From: Alphaproteobacteria bacterium
GTDB taxonomy: Bacteria; Pseudomonadota; Alphaproteobacteria; Rhizobiales; Xanthobacteraceae
Assembly (NCBI GenBank): GCA_016869215.1
Contig: VGEP01000003.1
Coordinates: forward strand, 62,001-126,000
Length of the DNA stretch: 64,000 nt
Direction of reading: 5' to 3'
Part shown: positions 1-9,323 of the stretch, piece after piece
Layout of the letters: each line of letters begins with the position of its first letter
Position numbering within the stretch: position 1 is the first letter of the stretch
The notes under the pieces: model-generated
Told to the model about the DNA's origin: nothing
The model's database searches: none
Seen by the model: only the letters and a program-made list of their open reading frames with translations
Position numbers and translations under genes: made by a program

Positions 1-1
1 G

Positions 2-58
2 ACGCTGCGGAGGGCGGCCAGCGCGGTGGGGTGGAATTTGCGGGTGGAGTTGGAGTGA
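2..58 (+). CDS. Possible C-terminal tail of a helix-turn-helix regulator (partial)
   Basis: One forward frame runs from the window edge to a TGA at 56-58 and reads TLRRAASAVGWNLRVELE. This resembles the last residues of many XRE-family regulators and HigA-type antitoxins, which often end in a TLxRxAxALGxxLxVxL pattern. Only 18 residues are visible, so neither the helix-turn-helix nor the start can be checked. If the reading is right, the gene ends just before the convergent restriction-endonuclease gene. The call rests on a short tail motif and is weak. Confidence 0.25.
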   Translation, partial: TLRRAASAVGWNLRVELE

Positions 59-75
59 GTAACGACTCGTGTTCG

Positions 76-918
76 CTAGGCGTGCCTTCTGATCCAAGCT
101 TCGATTTGCTCCTTATCTTTATAATCTAGGCGGTACACGTCCTGCTTCACCCAATCCAATGCGCCTCTTGTTAAATGACTGGTCGTAACCAACACGCCCT
201 TGGTCGCACCTGATTTTTGAAGCACGCCCGAAAGCTCTCGTACGGCAGAAAGCTGAACCTTTTTGTTTTCACCGTACTTCTTTGCCTGCCAAATTGATCT
301 CAGCTTCCCAATACTCGGATCATCCTTCGATGCATAGAGATCAATTCCACCGTCCTTCGACGGCCTCGTCAGATCGACATACCAGCCTTCACGCTCAAGG
401 ACTTCGCCGATGACTTCTTCGAATTGACGCCAAATGAGCTCGGACAACAGCTTGCCCCGCTTTAACAATTCCGCCGCCAAAATAAGATTGGATGGCGCGC
501 GCACCAACCACTTTGGGCCACCCTCAGCGCTAGCATCCCAATGACGTGACTCCGTTGGCCTGATTTCAGAAAGGACGCGGTAGGGAACAAGATCGGCGGC
601 AATCCATTCGTTCGTTTGAGCCCACTGGCGAGAAAGATCGCGAAGCTCTTCGAAGATTGAATCTTCAACCTGAGCACTGGGATATCCAAATCCAAGTAGC
701 CCAGGGTCTATCAGCTGCGTTGCAATCTCTTCATCAAAAAGGGGATTCGTCAGAATGAAATCATCGAGTTCGTCATCCGTTGGCTGCCCCGTGGGACGAA
801 CGTAACTTTCATCCTGCACCTGCCGTGAGGATCGATGCCATTCAATAGTCGAAGCCAGTTCCTGTTCGATAATTGCACGTAGCTCTAATTTTGATATTCG
901 CTTCTTGCCATCTTGCAT
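76..918 (-). CDS. Mrr-like restriction endonuclease
   Basis: A 280-residue protein whose C-terminal half (about residues 165-280) carries the Mrr-type nuclease core: a glutamate in FEEVIGE, the acidic motif GGIDLYA and the WQAKKY motif, which together give the D-(x)n-QxK signature of PD-(D/E)XK nucleases. The N-terminal half is not recognised and may bind DNA or another partner. Mrr-family enzymes cut DNA, often modified DNA, in the cytoplasm. No methyltransferase or specificity subunit lies nearby in the window. Base composition is visibly lower in GC than the genes that follow, and codon use is more mixed, which suggests acquisition by transfer. Start ATG at 918 has GGAG nine bases upstream. 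Confidence 0.8.
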   Translation of the reverse strand: MQDGKKRISKLELRAIIEQELASTIEWHRSSRQVQDESYVRPTGQPTDDELDDFILTNPLFDEEIATQLIDPGLLGFGYPSAQVEDSIFEELRDLSRQWAQTNEWIAADLVPYRVLSEIRPTESRHWDASAEGGPKWLVRAPSNLILAAELLKRGKLLSELIWRQFEEVIGEVLEREGWYVDLTRPSKDGGIDLYASKDDPSIGKLRSIWQAKKYGENKKVQLSAVRELSGVLQKSGATKGVLVTTSHLTRGALDWVKQDVYRLDYKDKEQIEAWIRRHA

Positions 919-942
919 TGAGCAGCTCCAAGAAAGCGCAAA

Positions 943-2115
943 TCACCTCACCAACTCCCGCATCGCGCGATCCAGCCCCTCCAGCGTCAGCGGAAACATC
1001 CGCTCCCCCATGATCTGCTTCATCAGCTTGATCGAATAGATGTGCTCCCACTCCCCTTCCGGCACCGGGTTGAGCCACACGCACGCCGGATAGGTCCGCG
1101 TCACGCGCTCCATCCACACATGGCCCGGCTCCTCGTTGTAGTGCTCGACCGACCCACCGGCGGCCGAAATCTCGTAGGGGCTCATCGAGGCGTCGCCGAC
1201 GAACACCGCCTTGTAGTCGTGCGGATAGGTGTGCAGCACCTGCCAGGTCGGCGTGGTCTCCTGGTAGCGGCGGCGGTTCTCCTTCCAGACGCGCTCGTAG
1301 ACGCAATTGTGAAAGTAATAGTGCTCCATGTGCTTGAACTCGGAGCGCGCCGCCGAGAACAACTCCTCCGTCGCCTTGACGTGCCAGTCCATCGAGCCGC
1401 CGATGTCGAAAAACAGCAGCACCTTCACCGAATTGTGCCGCTCCGGCCGCATCAGGATGTCGAGATAACCCTTGTGCGCGGTCTCCTTGATCGTGCCGTC
1501 GAGGTCCAGCTCGTCCGGCGCGCCGGTGCGCGCGAACTTGCGCAGCCGCCGCAGCGCCACCTTGATGTTGCGGGTGCCGAGTTCCACGTCGCCGTCGAGG
1601 TCCTTGAACTCGCGCTTGTCCCAGACCTTCACCGCGCGGCGGTGCGTGCTCTCGCCGCCGATCCGGATGCCCTCGGGGTTGTAGCCGGCATTACCGAAAG
1701 GAGATGTGCCGCCGGTGCCGATCCATTTCTTGCCGCCTTGGTGGCGGCCTCTCTGCTCGGCCATGCGCTGCTTCAGCGTCTCAAGCAGCTTCTCAAGCCC
1801 GCCCATGGCCTCGATCTGCTTCTTCTCCTCCTCGGTGAGATACTTGTCCGCGAGCTTCTTCAGCCACTCCGCCGGGATTTCGGCGTCGAGCGCCTGTTCC
1901 ATCAGGTCGAGGCCCTTGAACACGTGGCCGAACACCCGGTCGAACTTGTCGAGGTTGCGCTCGTCCTTCACCAGCGCGGCGCGCGACAGATAATAGAAAT
2001 CCTCGACGCGGCGCCCGGCGAGGTCGGCCTCCATGGCCTGCATCAGGGTCAGGTATTCGCGCAGCGTCACCGGGACGCCTGCGGCCTTCAATTCATGGAA
2101 GAAGGAGACGAACAT
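943..2115 (-). CDS. CoxE-like von Willebrand factor A domain protein
   Basis: A 390-residue soluble protein of the VWA CoxE-like family. The N-terminal part is helical and charged. The VWA-like domain starts near residue 228 with a MIDAS-type metal site, D237-I-G-G-S241, and a later aspartate in the FVGDASM stretch could complete it. Known relatives work with MoxR-type AAA+ ATPases in metal-centre or complex maturation. No MoxR gene is beside it here, so a partner would have to be encoded outside the window or on the far side of the left edge. It is separated from the endonuclease gene by only 24 bases but differs in composition, so they are unlikely to be one functional unit. Confidence 0.8.
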   Translation of the reverse strand: MFVSFFHELKAAGVPVTLREYLTLMQAMEADLAGRRVEDFYYLSRAALVKDERNLDKFDRVFGHVFKGLDLMEQALDAEIPAEWLKKLADKYLTEEEKKQIEAMGGLEKLLETLKQRMAEQRGRHQGGKKWIGTGGTSPFGNAGYNPEGIRIGGESTHRRAVKVWDKREFKDLDGDVELGTRNIKVALRRLRKFARTGAPDELDLDGTIKETAHKGYLDILMRPERHNSVKVLLFFDIGGSMDWHVKATEELFSAARSEFKHMEHYYFHNCVYERVWKENRRRYQETTPTWQVLHTYPHDYKAVFVGDASMSPYEISAAGGSVEHYNEEPGHVWMERVTRTYPACVWLNPVPEGEWEHIYSIKLMKQIMGERMFPLTLEGLDRAMRELVR

Positions 2116-2236
2116 GGCGGCTCCCGTTTACCCCCGTTGCGCGTCCGGCGGAAGCGGGCGTCACCGGAGTGCGGCCAAAGCGGCATAGTATGCGGCATCG
2201 CCCTGCCGATTCGGATCGCCAAAGCGACACGTCACC

Positions 2237-2845
2237 ATGTCCCACGCGGTGCCAACGCCACAGCATGCCGGACGCCCGGGCGCGCCCGCGGTCTACAGCT
2301 ACCGCCGCCACGCCTTCGGCAACGAATCCGGCTGGACGCTCGGCCCCGCCGCTCTGGTGCGCGCGGAAGCCGGCGCGCCGGCGCGGCAGATCGCCTACGC
2401 CGACGTGGAGGAGTTGCGCCTGTCCTTCGACCCGACGCGCTTCGACCGCAACCGCTATCGCTGCGATGTCCGGGCGAAGAACGGCGCGCGGCTGACCATC
2501 CTGTCGACCAGCTACATTTCGGTCGGGAACTTCGAGGATCGCGGCGGCCGCTACGCGCCGTTCGTGCGCGGACTGGTCGCGCGCGTGGCGCAGGCCTCGC
2601 CCCACTGCCGGTTCCGCTCCGGCAAGACGCCGGTGGCCTACTGGCTGCAGCACATCGTCCTGCTGGCGGCGTTGATTCTGCTCGCCTCCGCACTGGCGGT
2701 CGTCGGCGGGCTGCCGCCCATGGTCGCGATCGCGGTGAAACTGGCTGTGATCGCGTTCTACATTCCGCTCGCGCTGCGCTACGCTAGGCGGAATTTCCCG
2801 CGCGGCTTTACGGCCGACCGGATTCCGCCTGAAATGCTGCCCTGA
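2237..2845 (+). CDS. Conserved hypothetical protein with two C-terminal membrane helices
   Basis: A 202-residue protein. Residues 1-130 form a soluble part that starts around a YSYRRHAFG stretch and contains many arginines and tyrosines. Residues about 136-158 and 162-182 are two hydrophobic helices with a short GLPP turn between them, followed by a basic tail. The protein would sit in the inner membrane as a hairpin with both ends in the cytoplasm. It is divergent from the VWA gene, with 121 bases between them. No clear Shine-Dalgarno precedes the ATG, so the start is tentative. I do not recognise a function. Confidence 0.65.
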   Translation: MSHAVPTPQHAGRPGAPAVYSYRRHAFGNESGWTLGPAALVRAEAGAPARQIAYADVEELRLSFDPTRFDRNRYRCDVRAKNGARLTILSTSYISVGNFEDRGGRYAPFVRGLVARVAQASPHCRFRSGKTPVAYWLQHIVLLAALILLASALAVVGGLPPMVAIAVKLAVIAFYIPLALRYARRNFPRGFTADRIPPEMLP

Positions 2846-2852
2846 CGGCCAT

Positions 2853-2925
2853 AGCGATTTCGAGCGAAGTGAGTACCGGTTCGCGTAAAGAAAACGCGTT
2901 GGAACAAGAAGCCAACGTTCATCTT
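2853..2925. repeat. Palindromic intergenic repeat, Bradyrhizobium type
   Basis: The stretch after the preceding stop contains GCGATTTCGAGCGAAGTG, then TACCGGTTCGCG and AAAGAAAACGCG. This order matches a small intergenic repeat that recurs in Bradyrhizobium and Rhodopseudomonas genomes. The CGCG arms flanking AAAGAAAA can pair. The assignment is from memory of the family; copy number in this genome cannot be counted here. Confidence 0.5.
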
Positions 2926-3041
2926 TAACCGTGAATAAAGCATGTTCCGCCGCGCGCGCGACGTTCCGTCGCAACCCCGCGCAGCATAACCCAATCTAAA
3001 GCCACGCAGCCGATACAAGCTCGACCGAGGAGGAAAGCGCC

Positions 3042-4229
3042 TTGCCTTTGACCGCCGCCATCGCGGGCGATCTCGGCCTGATCGCCGATACGCTGTGGAG
3101 CGCCACCGCCGCACTCAGCGAGAGCGTGCGCCAGCGCTACGCCGCGCGCACCGCCGACGTCACGGTTGCGGAAGGCGCCGACGCCGTGGCCCTTGCGGAA
3201 CCGGCTTGGCGCACGCTGGAAGCCCAAGGCGGCGCAGCGACGCCGTTCCAGGCCTTCGCCGTCGCCGCGCGCGCGGCCGAGGCGCATCTGAAGCTTCGCG
3301 AAGTTCCCCGCATCGTCACGGTCAGCGAGAGCGGACGGCCCATGGTGGTGTTCCCGACCGTGCTGGGGCGTTACGGCGGACGGCCTGCGGCGCGGTTCCT
3401 GGGCGATCCGCTGATCCAGTACGGCGACATCATTGCTTCGCCAGACGCGACGCCGTCGCACTTCGAAGCCGCATGGCGCGTCGCCGCCGACCCCGCGGCC
3501 GTGGGCTTCGTGCATTTGCGCAAGGTCCGCGCCGATGCGCGCATCGCACCGTTTCTCGTGCGCAACGCCAGTGTCGTCGGCCAGTACGAAGCCCCTTATG
3601 TCGACCTGCGCGCGCCCGCCGCCATCGGCTCGCGCGACGCGCGCGAACTGCGCCGATTCCGCCGCCGCCTGGCCGACCACGGCGAACTGCGCTTCGAGAT
3701 TCTCGGCGGCGGCGCCGCACTTCCCGCCGTGCGGGAAGCGCTCGCGATCAAGCGAGCGTGGATAGCCGAGCGCGGGCTGCCAAGCTCCGTGATCGGCAAG
3801 GCCGTCTGGGAGGCCGCCCTGTGCGCGCTCGCGGCTCCGGGCCCCTCCCCGCTACGTGCGGCCCGGCTGTCGGCCGGCGGCCGCATCGTCGCGGTCGAGA
3901 TCGGCTTTGTGAGCGGCGGCACCTGGAGCGCCTATCTCGGCGCGACCGCACCGTTTGCGGCCAAGGCCGGGCCGGGGCACGTGCAGATGGCCGAACTGAT
4001 CGAACGCTCGCGCGCCGATGGACTCGGCACCTACGATCTGCAGGCGCCCGCCGACGCCTACAAGCGCACCATCGCGCACGGCGCGGTGACCGTCCGCGAC
4101 TATGCCTTGCCGGTGTCGATGCGGGGCTGGCTCGGCATGGTGTCCACGCGCGCCATGCCCGCGGTCAAGGAGGCGATCGCCCGCCTGCCGCTCGGGATTC
4201 GCCAGACCATCGTCCGGCTGCGCGGTTAG
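3042..4229 (+). CDS. CelD/BioF2-like GNAT-family acetyltransferase
   Basis: A 395-residue protein with the layout of the CelD-like (BioF2-like) acetyltransferases: an N-terminal half with conserved aromatic and glycine positions (GDPLIQYGDI) and a C-terminal GNAT fold with AAYLG-type strands and the YKRTI segment near the end. Family members transfer acyl groups in exopolysaccharide or lipid contexts; the acceptor here is unknown. The start is TTG at 3042, chosen because a strong GAGGAGG lies eight bases upstream and because no in-frame ATG gives a better fit. The secreted hydrolase gene follows 110 bases downstream on the same strand. Confidence 0.75.
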   Translation: MPLTAAIAGDLGLIADTLWSATAALSESVRQRYAARTADVTVAEGADAVALAEPAWRTLEAQGGAATPFQAFAVAARAAEAHLKLREVPRIVTVSESGRPMVVFPTVLGRYGGRPAARFLGDPLIQYGDIIASPDATPSHFEAAWRVAADPAAVGFVHLRKVRADARIAPFLVRNASVVGQYEAPYVDLRAPAAIGSRDARELRRFRRRLADHGELRFEILGGGAALPAVREALAIKRAWIAERGLPSSVIGKAVWEAALCALAAPGPSPLRAARLSAGGRIVAVEIGFVSGGTWSAYLGATAPFAAKAGPGHVQMAELIERSRADGLGTYDLQAPADAYKRTIAHGAVTVRDYALPVSMRGWLGMVSTRAMPAVKEAIARLPLGIRQTIVRLRG

Positions 4230-4339
4230 CGTCCGCGCGACCGGCCCGTGCGCTTGCCTGGGCGCTTGCCTGGGCGCTTCCGCCCCATATTTCCGCCGCA
4301 CCGCCGATGCTACAAAGTCCGGCCCGCAACCGGACCGTC

Positions 4340-6304
4340 ATGCGCGTTATTGCCTTCGCAGCCCTTGCCGTTGCAGCGCTCGCCGCGCCGCAGGCCCCCG
4401 CCTCCGCTCAACCGTTCACGCCCGAGCACCTGGTGCCGGAGCCCGCGGCCGCCACGCCGTTCCAGATCGTCTGGGAAGTCCGCAACCGCTTCCGCCTGTT
4501 CCGCAACGAGGCCGACTTCCGCCGCCATGTGGAAGCCCATCGCGCCGGCGGCGTGCTGGACGCCGAGCGCAAGCTCGCGCTCGAAACCGGCGGCCGCGGC
4601 TGGGCCAGGGATATGATCGGCAATCTCTGCGTCGACATCGCCGGCGCCTGGCTCGACACCTGTCCGCGCGACGGCGCACGCGAAAACTACCTGGCGCCCG
4701 CCGACCATGCGATCGCCGTCCGGCTCGGCGGCGAACCGCCGGCCGACGCGGTCTGCAACTGGCGCTTTGAGGACGGCGACGGCGAACCGCAGCAGGCAAG
4801 CACGCCATGCCGTGAGGACGTCCGGCTGCGCGTGCGGCACGGCAAGCCGACCGTTGCAGCCGTCGGCGTCGTCCGCCCCGACGGCGGCATCGACAGCGCG
4901 ACGGCCGAGATCAAGGTGCGCGACGTCCTGATCGCGGGGCTTGGCGACTCGGTGGCCGCAGGCGAAGGCAATCCGGACGTGCCGGTCGCGCTCGCCGACG
5001 ACGGCTTTTGCTTCCGGCGCTTTCTGGGCACCGTTGCGAGCGAATATTTCCGGCCGAGCCGCGCGGGCTTCGCAGGCGACCGCGCCTGCGGCGACGATGC
5101 GGCGGGTCCGGGCGCGGCCGTCACCGCCGAATGGGCCAGGCACGGCGCGCGCTGGCTTTCGGCGGCGTGCCACCGCTCGCTCTACGGCTACCAGATGCGC
5201 ACGGCGCTCGCGCTTGCGGTGGAGAACCCGCAGATCGCCGTCACGTTCCTGCCGCTCGCCTGCACCGGCGCCGAGATCGAGGCCGGACTGTTCGCCTCGC
5301 AGGGCGCGAGCGAATGCCCGCCGCGCGGCGCCTGCGCGGGCAGCGTGCCGGCGCAACTCACCGTGCTGCGCAACGCGCTCGCCGCAGCCCGCAAGCTTAG
5401 GCCGGACCGCGCGCTCGATCTTGTGCTGCTGACGGTCGGAGCCAACGACATCAAGTTCTCCGGCCTTGTCGCCGACGTCATCATCACCTCGGGCGTCGAA
5501 CGCCTGCTGTTCAACCAGGGCGGCCTGATCGCCTCGCTGCCGCAGGCGCAACGCCTGCTCGACCGCGACCTGCCGTCGTCGTTCGCGAAGCTTCGCACGG
5601 CGCTCAAGCCGATGGTCGGCGGCAATCTCGCCCGTGTCGTCTACGTGCCCTACGGCAATCCCGCCATGCAGGACGGAACGCCCTGCCCCGGCGGGCGCAG
5701 CGGGCTCGACGTGCATCCGGCATTCAGCGCCGACGGCGCAAAGCTCCGGCAGGTGGGCGCGTTCGTCTCGAGCCAGTTCCTGCCGCGGCTCAGGGCGCTG
5801 GCGCGCTGCGAGGCCGGGGTCAACTGCCGCACGCCCGACACCGATCGCATGACCTTTGCCGACCTGCACCAGGACGCATTCACGCGCCACGGCTTCTGCG
5901 TGCGCGCCGACACCGATCCGGAATTCGATCGCGCCTGCTTCTCCGAGAAGGGCGAGAGCTTCGATGCCGACCCGGTCAGCGCGGCGAATTCGCCGCTCGC
6001 GTGTCCGCGCCGCCCGAGCGAGTTCCGTCCATATGCCTCCCGTGCGCGCTGGATCCGCACCGCCAACGACAGCTATTTCGCGGCCATGACGTTCCCACGC
6101 GCGCTGCCCGTGACCATGCAGCCGAGCAACATCCACGACGCAAGCTGGGGCGCGCTGTCGGCGGTCTATGGCGGGGCGATCCATCCGACCGCGGAGGGCC
6201 ACGCGGTCATGGCCGACGCCGCCCTGACCGCGGTGCGCGAGGTGCTCGGATTGAAGGCCCCGCCCGAAATCGTCTCAAAGCCCCTGCCGCCGCCGGTGCA
6301 GTGA
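4340..6304 (+). CDS. Secreted SGNH/GDSL-family hydrolase
   Basis: A 654-residue protein starting with a signal peptide that ends near ASAQ at residues 21-24, so it acts outside the inner membrane. The SGNH hydrolase blocks are visible: block I GDS with S204 followed by GEG, block III with N369 in VGAND, and block V HPTAEGH with H615. Around 180 residues precede block I, more than in typical 200-residue SGNH esterases, and the cysteine content of the middle part is high, fitting an exported protein with disulphides. The substrate is unknown. A longer form could start at an ATG at 4307, but the signal peptide begins properly at 4340. The gene is convergent with the ferredoxin reductase. Confidence 0.8.
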   Translation: MRVIAFAALAVAALAAPQAPASAQPFTPEHLVPEPAAATPFQIVWEVRNRFRLFRNEADFRRHVEAHRAGGVLDAERKLALETGGRGWARDMIGNLCVDIAGAWLDTCPRDGARENYLAPADHAIAVRLGGEPPADAVCNWRFEDGDGEPQQASTPCREDVRLRVRHGKPTVAAVGVVRPDGGIDSATAEIKVRDVLIAGLGDSVAAGEGNPDVPVALADDGFCFRRFLGTVASEYFRPSRAGFAGDRACGDDAAGPGAAVTAEWARHGARWLSAACHRSLYGYQMRTALALAVENPQIAVTFLPLACTGAEIEAGLFASQGASECPPRGACAGSVPAQLTVLRNALAAARKLRPDRALDLVLLTVGANDIKFSGLVADVIITSGVERLLFNQGGLIASLPQAQRLLDRDLPSSFAKLRTALKPMVGGNLARVVYVPYGNPAMQDGTPCPGGRSGLDVHPAFSADGAKLRQVGAFVSSQFLPRLRALARCEAGVNCRTPDTDRMTFADLHQDAFTRHGFCVRADTDPEFDRACFSEKGESFDADPVSAANSPLACPRRPSEFRPYASRARWIRTANDSYFAAMTFPRALPVTMQPSNIHDASWGALSAVYGGAIHPTAEGHAVMADAALTAVREVLGLKAPPEIVSKPLPPPVQ

Positions 6305-6324
6305 TCGCCGGACGCGAGGCCGCG

Positions 6325-7491
<1,167 letters not shown>

Positions 7492-7525
7492 CTACCGCCA
7501 ACGGGCCGCACCGAAGGAAATTTCC

Positions 7526-7981
7526 GTGAACCACCAGCCCTCCCCGCGCCCGCCGCGCCCCGCCCCGCAGATCGAGCACTATCCGCATCGGGTTGCCGAG
7601 ATCGTCCGGTTCGGCGACCTCGATCCGCAGGGCCACGTCAACCAAGCGGTGTTTCTCACCTATTTCGAGAGCGGCCGCGTCGCCATGTTCCGCAATCCCG
7701 ACCTTGGCATCGGCGTGCCGGGCATCACCTACGTCATGGTCCGGATGGAAGTGGATTACGTCAGCGAGTTGCACTGGCCCGCCAACATCGAGATCGGCAC
7801 CGGCGTCGCGGAATTCGGCCGTTCCTCGTTCAAGGTGGCGCAGGCGATCTTCCGCGACGGCGTCTGCTGCGCCATCGGCCGCGCCACGCTGGCCTGCATG
7901 GACCTGCAAACGCGGCGCGCCACGCCGCTGCCCGAAGAGGCGATCGCGAAACTGAGCTGTTGGAAGTATGCAGGATCCTGA
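7526..7981 (+). CDS. Acyl-CoA thioesterase, 4HBT hot-dog family
   Basis: A 151-residue hot-dog-fold protein of the 4-hydroxybenzoyl-CoA thioesterase family, expected to hydrolyse an acyl-CoA in the cytoplasm. The active-site strand GDLDPQGHVNQ carries D33, at the place of the catalytic aspartate of the Pseudomonas enzyme. Length fits the family plus a proline-rich N-terminus of about 18 residues. The start is GTG at 7526, supported by GAAGGAAA about nine bases upstream. It sits alone on the plus strand between the reductase and ferredoxin genes. The acyl substrate cannot be deduced. Confidence 0.85.
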   Translation: MNHQPSPRPPRPAPQIEHYPHRVAEIVRFGDLDPQGHVNQAVFLTYFESGRVAMFRNPDLGIGVPGITYVMVRMEVDYVSELHWPANIEIGTGVAEFGRSSFKVAQAIFRDGVCCAIGRATLACMDLQTRRATPLPEEAIAKLSCWKYAGS

Positions 7982-7998
7982 AGCCTTGACCCTGCGCC

Positions 7999-8319
7999 CT
8001 ACGCCTGGCGCTCTGGAACGCGCACCACGAGCCCGTCGAGCGCCTCGCTGACCTTGATCTGGCACGACAGCCGCGAGTTCTCCCGCACGTCGTAGCCGAA
8101 ATCGAGCATGTCCTCCTCCATCGGGGACGGCTCGCCGGTGGCCGCGCGCCACTCCTCCTCGACATAGACATGACAGGTCGCGCAGGCGCAGGCGCCGCCG
8201 CATTCGGCCTCGATGCCGGCGACGTCGTTCTTGATCGCAGTCTCCATCACGGTCGCGCCGACCTCGGCCTCGACCGTGCGGGATGCCCCTGTGGAATCGA
8301 TGAAGGTGATCTTGACCAT
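7999..8319 (-). CDS. 2Fe-2S ferredoxin, adrenodoxin/ISC type
   Basis: A 106-residue ferredoxin of the adrenodoxin-like group. The cluster ligands follow the C-x5-C-x2-C...C pattern: C40, C46 and C49 in the CGGACACATC loop, and C86 in LSCQI. An additional cysteine, C44, lies inside the loop. Such ferredoxins serve iron-sulphur assembly or cytochrome P450 and oxygenase systems; no isc gene or P450 is nearby, so the client is open. The ferredoxin reductase further along the same strand is the likely electron donor. Length and start are typical of the family. Confidence 0.92.
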   Translation of the reverse strand: MVKITFIDSTGASRTVEAEVGATVMETAIKNDVAGIEAECGGACACATCHVYVEEEWRAATGEPSPMEEDMLDFGYDVRENSRLSCQIKVSEALDGLVVRVPERQA

Positions 8320-8441
8320 GGACCGTGCGCCGCCGGGAGAGCCCGGGCCGGACGGCCGGGCGGCCCTTATCTAACGGCTCGGCCTAGCCAGCGCCAGTGT
8401 CGAGCGCGGCCGCAGGGCAGGTCCGCGTCAACAGGTCCGCG

Positions 8442-8825
8442 TCAATGCGACCGGAGCAGGCTCGCGATGGCGGTCTTGGCGTCGGCGACCGCGGCGCCGA
8501 GCGCTTCGACGGCTGCGGCAAGCTCGGGCGTATCGCTGTCCTGGGCCTGCTCGACCGCCTCCGCGGTGCGGGCGACCCGCCAGGCGCCAATGCCGCGCGC
8601 CGAACCCTTCAACGTGTGGGCCGCGGCCGCAACCACCGCGGGCCGGCCGTCGCGGATCCGCGGCATCAGGATTTCCACCTGCCGGTCGAACAGCGCCAGC
8701 ACCTCGCGCTCGAGGCTGCGCTCGCCGAGCGTCATCCGCGACAGGTGATGCAGGTCGATCGCCGCATCCGCCACGGCCGGAGCCGGTCCCGAAACCCGTT
8801 CCACGACACCCATCAGTGCGGCCAC
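8442..8825 (-). CDS. HPt domain phosphotransfer protein
   Basis: A 127-residue four-helix protein with the HPt signature AHTLKGSARGIGA, whose H70 is the expected phosphorylated histidine. HPt proteins relay phosphate between the receiver domain of a hybrid histidine kinase and a response regulator. The protein consists of little more than this domain; the first 20 residues look unstructured. No histidine kinase or response regulator gene lies in the window, so it is an orphan whose partners are elsewhere. In alphaproteobacteria some orphan HPt proteins act in cell-cycle or stress phosphorelays, but nothing here decides which. Confidence 0.85.
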   Translation of the reverse strand: MAALMGVVERVSGPAPAVADAAIDLHHLSRMTLGERSLEREVLALFDRQVEILMPRIRDGRPAVVAAAAHTLKGSARGIGAWRVARTAEAVEQAQDSDTPELAAAVEALGAAVADAKTAIASLLRSH

Positions 8826-8939
8826 GGTTGCGCCCCTCGTTCTTGAAACCTGAGCCGCGATACTGCCCTTGCCGGGGCCAAGGACAGGTAAAGGATGGCC
8901 TCCCGGACGGCCTTTGGAGGGCCGGTTCTGGCGCGATGG

Positions 8940-9067
8940 TTAACGACGGCTTGTATCGTTAACCCCACGCCTCACGGCAGCCGCAATGGGCGCGCCAAAA
9001 TTGAGGCGGGCTCTGGCTTCGCGGCAGGCCCGCGAAACGCCAAGCCACTGCAATTAACGATGATTAA
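8940..9067. promoter_or_regulatory. Upstream region with inverted repeat and TTAA boxes
   Basis: The gene-free stretch 8826-9323 separates the HPt gene from the large coiled-coil gene. It is AT-richer than its surroundings in two places. At 8940-8964 an 8-bp perfect inverted repeat, GTTAACGA and TCGTTAAC, flanks a 9-base spacer; on the minus strand its left arm reads TTAACCAT, a half-site reported for the cell-cycle regulator CtrA. At 9054-9067 TTAA is repeated with a 6-base gap, one base short of the CtrA TTAA-N7-TTAA consensus. No convincing gene or RNA was found in the rest. Confidence 0.35.
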
Positions 9068-9323
9068 AAAAGCCTTACGCGTGGCGTTTCTTTTGATGTG
9101 CCAAGCCGATAGGATGGGTGACCAACTAGCGGGAGTCCTGTGGACATTTCTGTGCGGTGTTGCAGAAATCGTCAGGATTGAGGGTGGAAATGCGGCCCAC
9201 CTTCCGGCTGGGGAGCCGGTTTGAGGGGTTTCGGAAACGACGCGAGCGCGATCCGGGTTGAACGCCACCTCCGTTCCGGCCGCGCCGACAGTCCAGAGTA
9301 ACGAACGCGAGGCGACGGCGGAC

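Noticed and set aside
3095-4306. Long forward frame continuing upstream of the SGNH hydrolase
   Set aside because: The part before 4307 is an arginine-rich shadow of the acetyltransferase gene in another frame; the hydrolase begins at its signal peptide.
9060-9224. Short forward frame beginning MIKKALRV in the gap before the coiled-coil gene
   Set aside because: No ribosome site, no similarity pattern, and it starts within a TTAA-rich stretch that looks regulatory.
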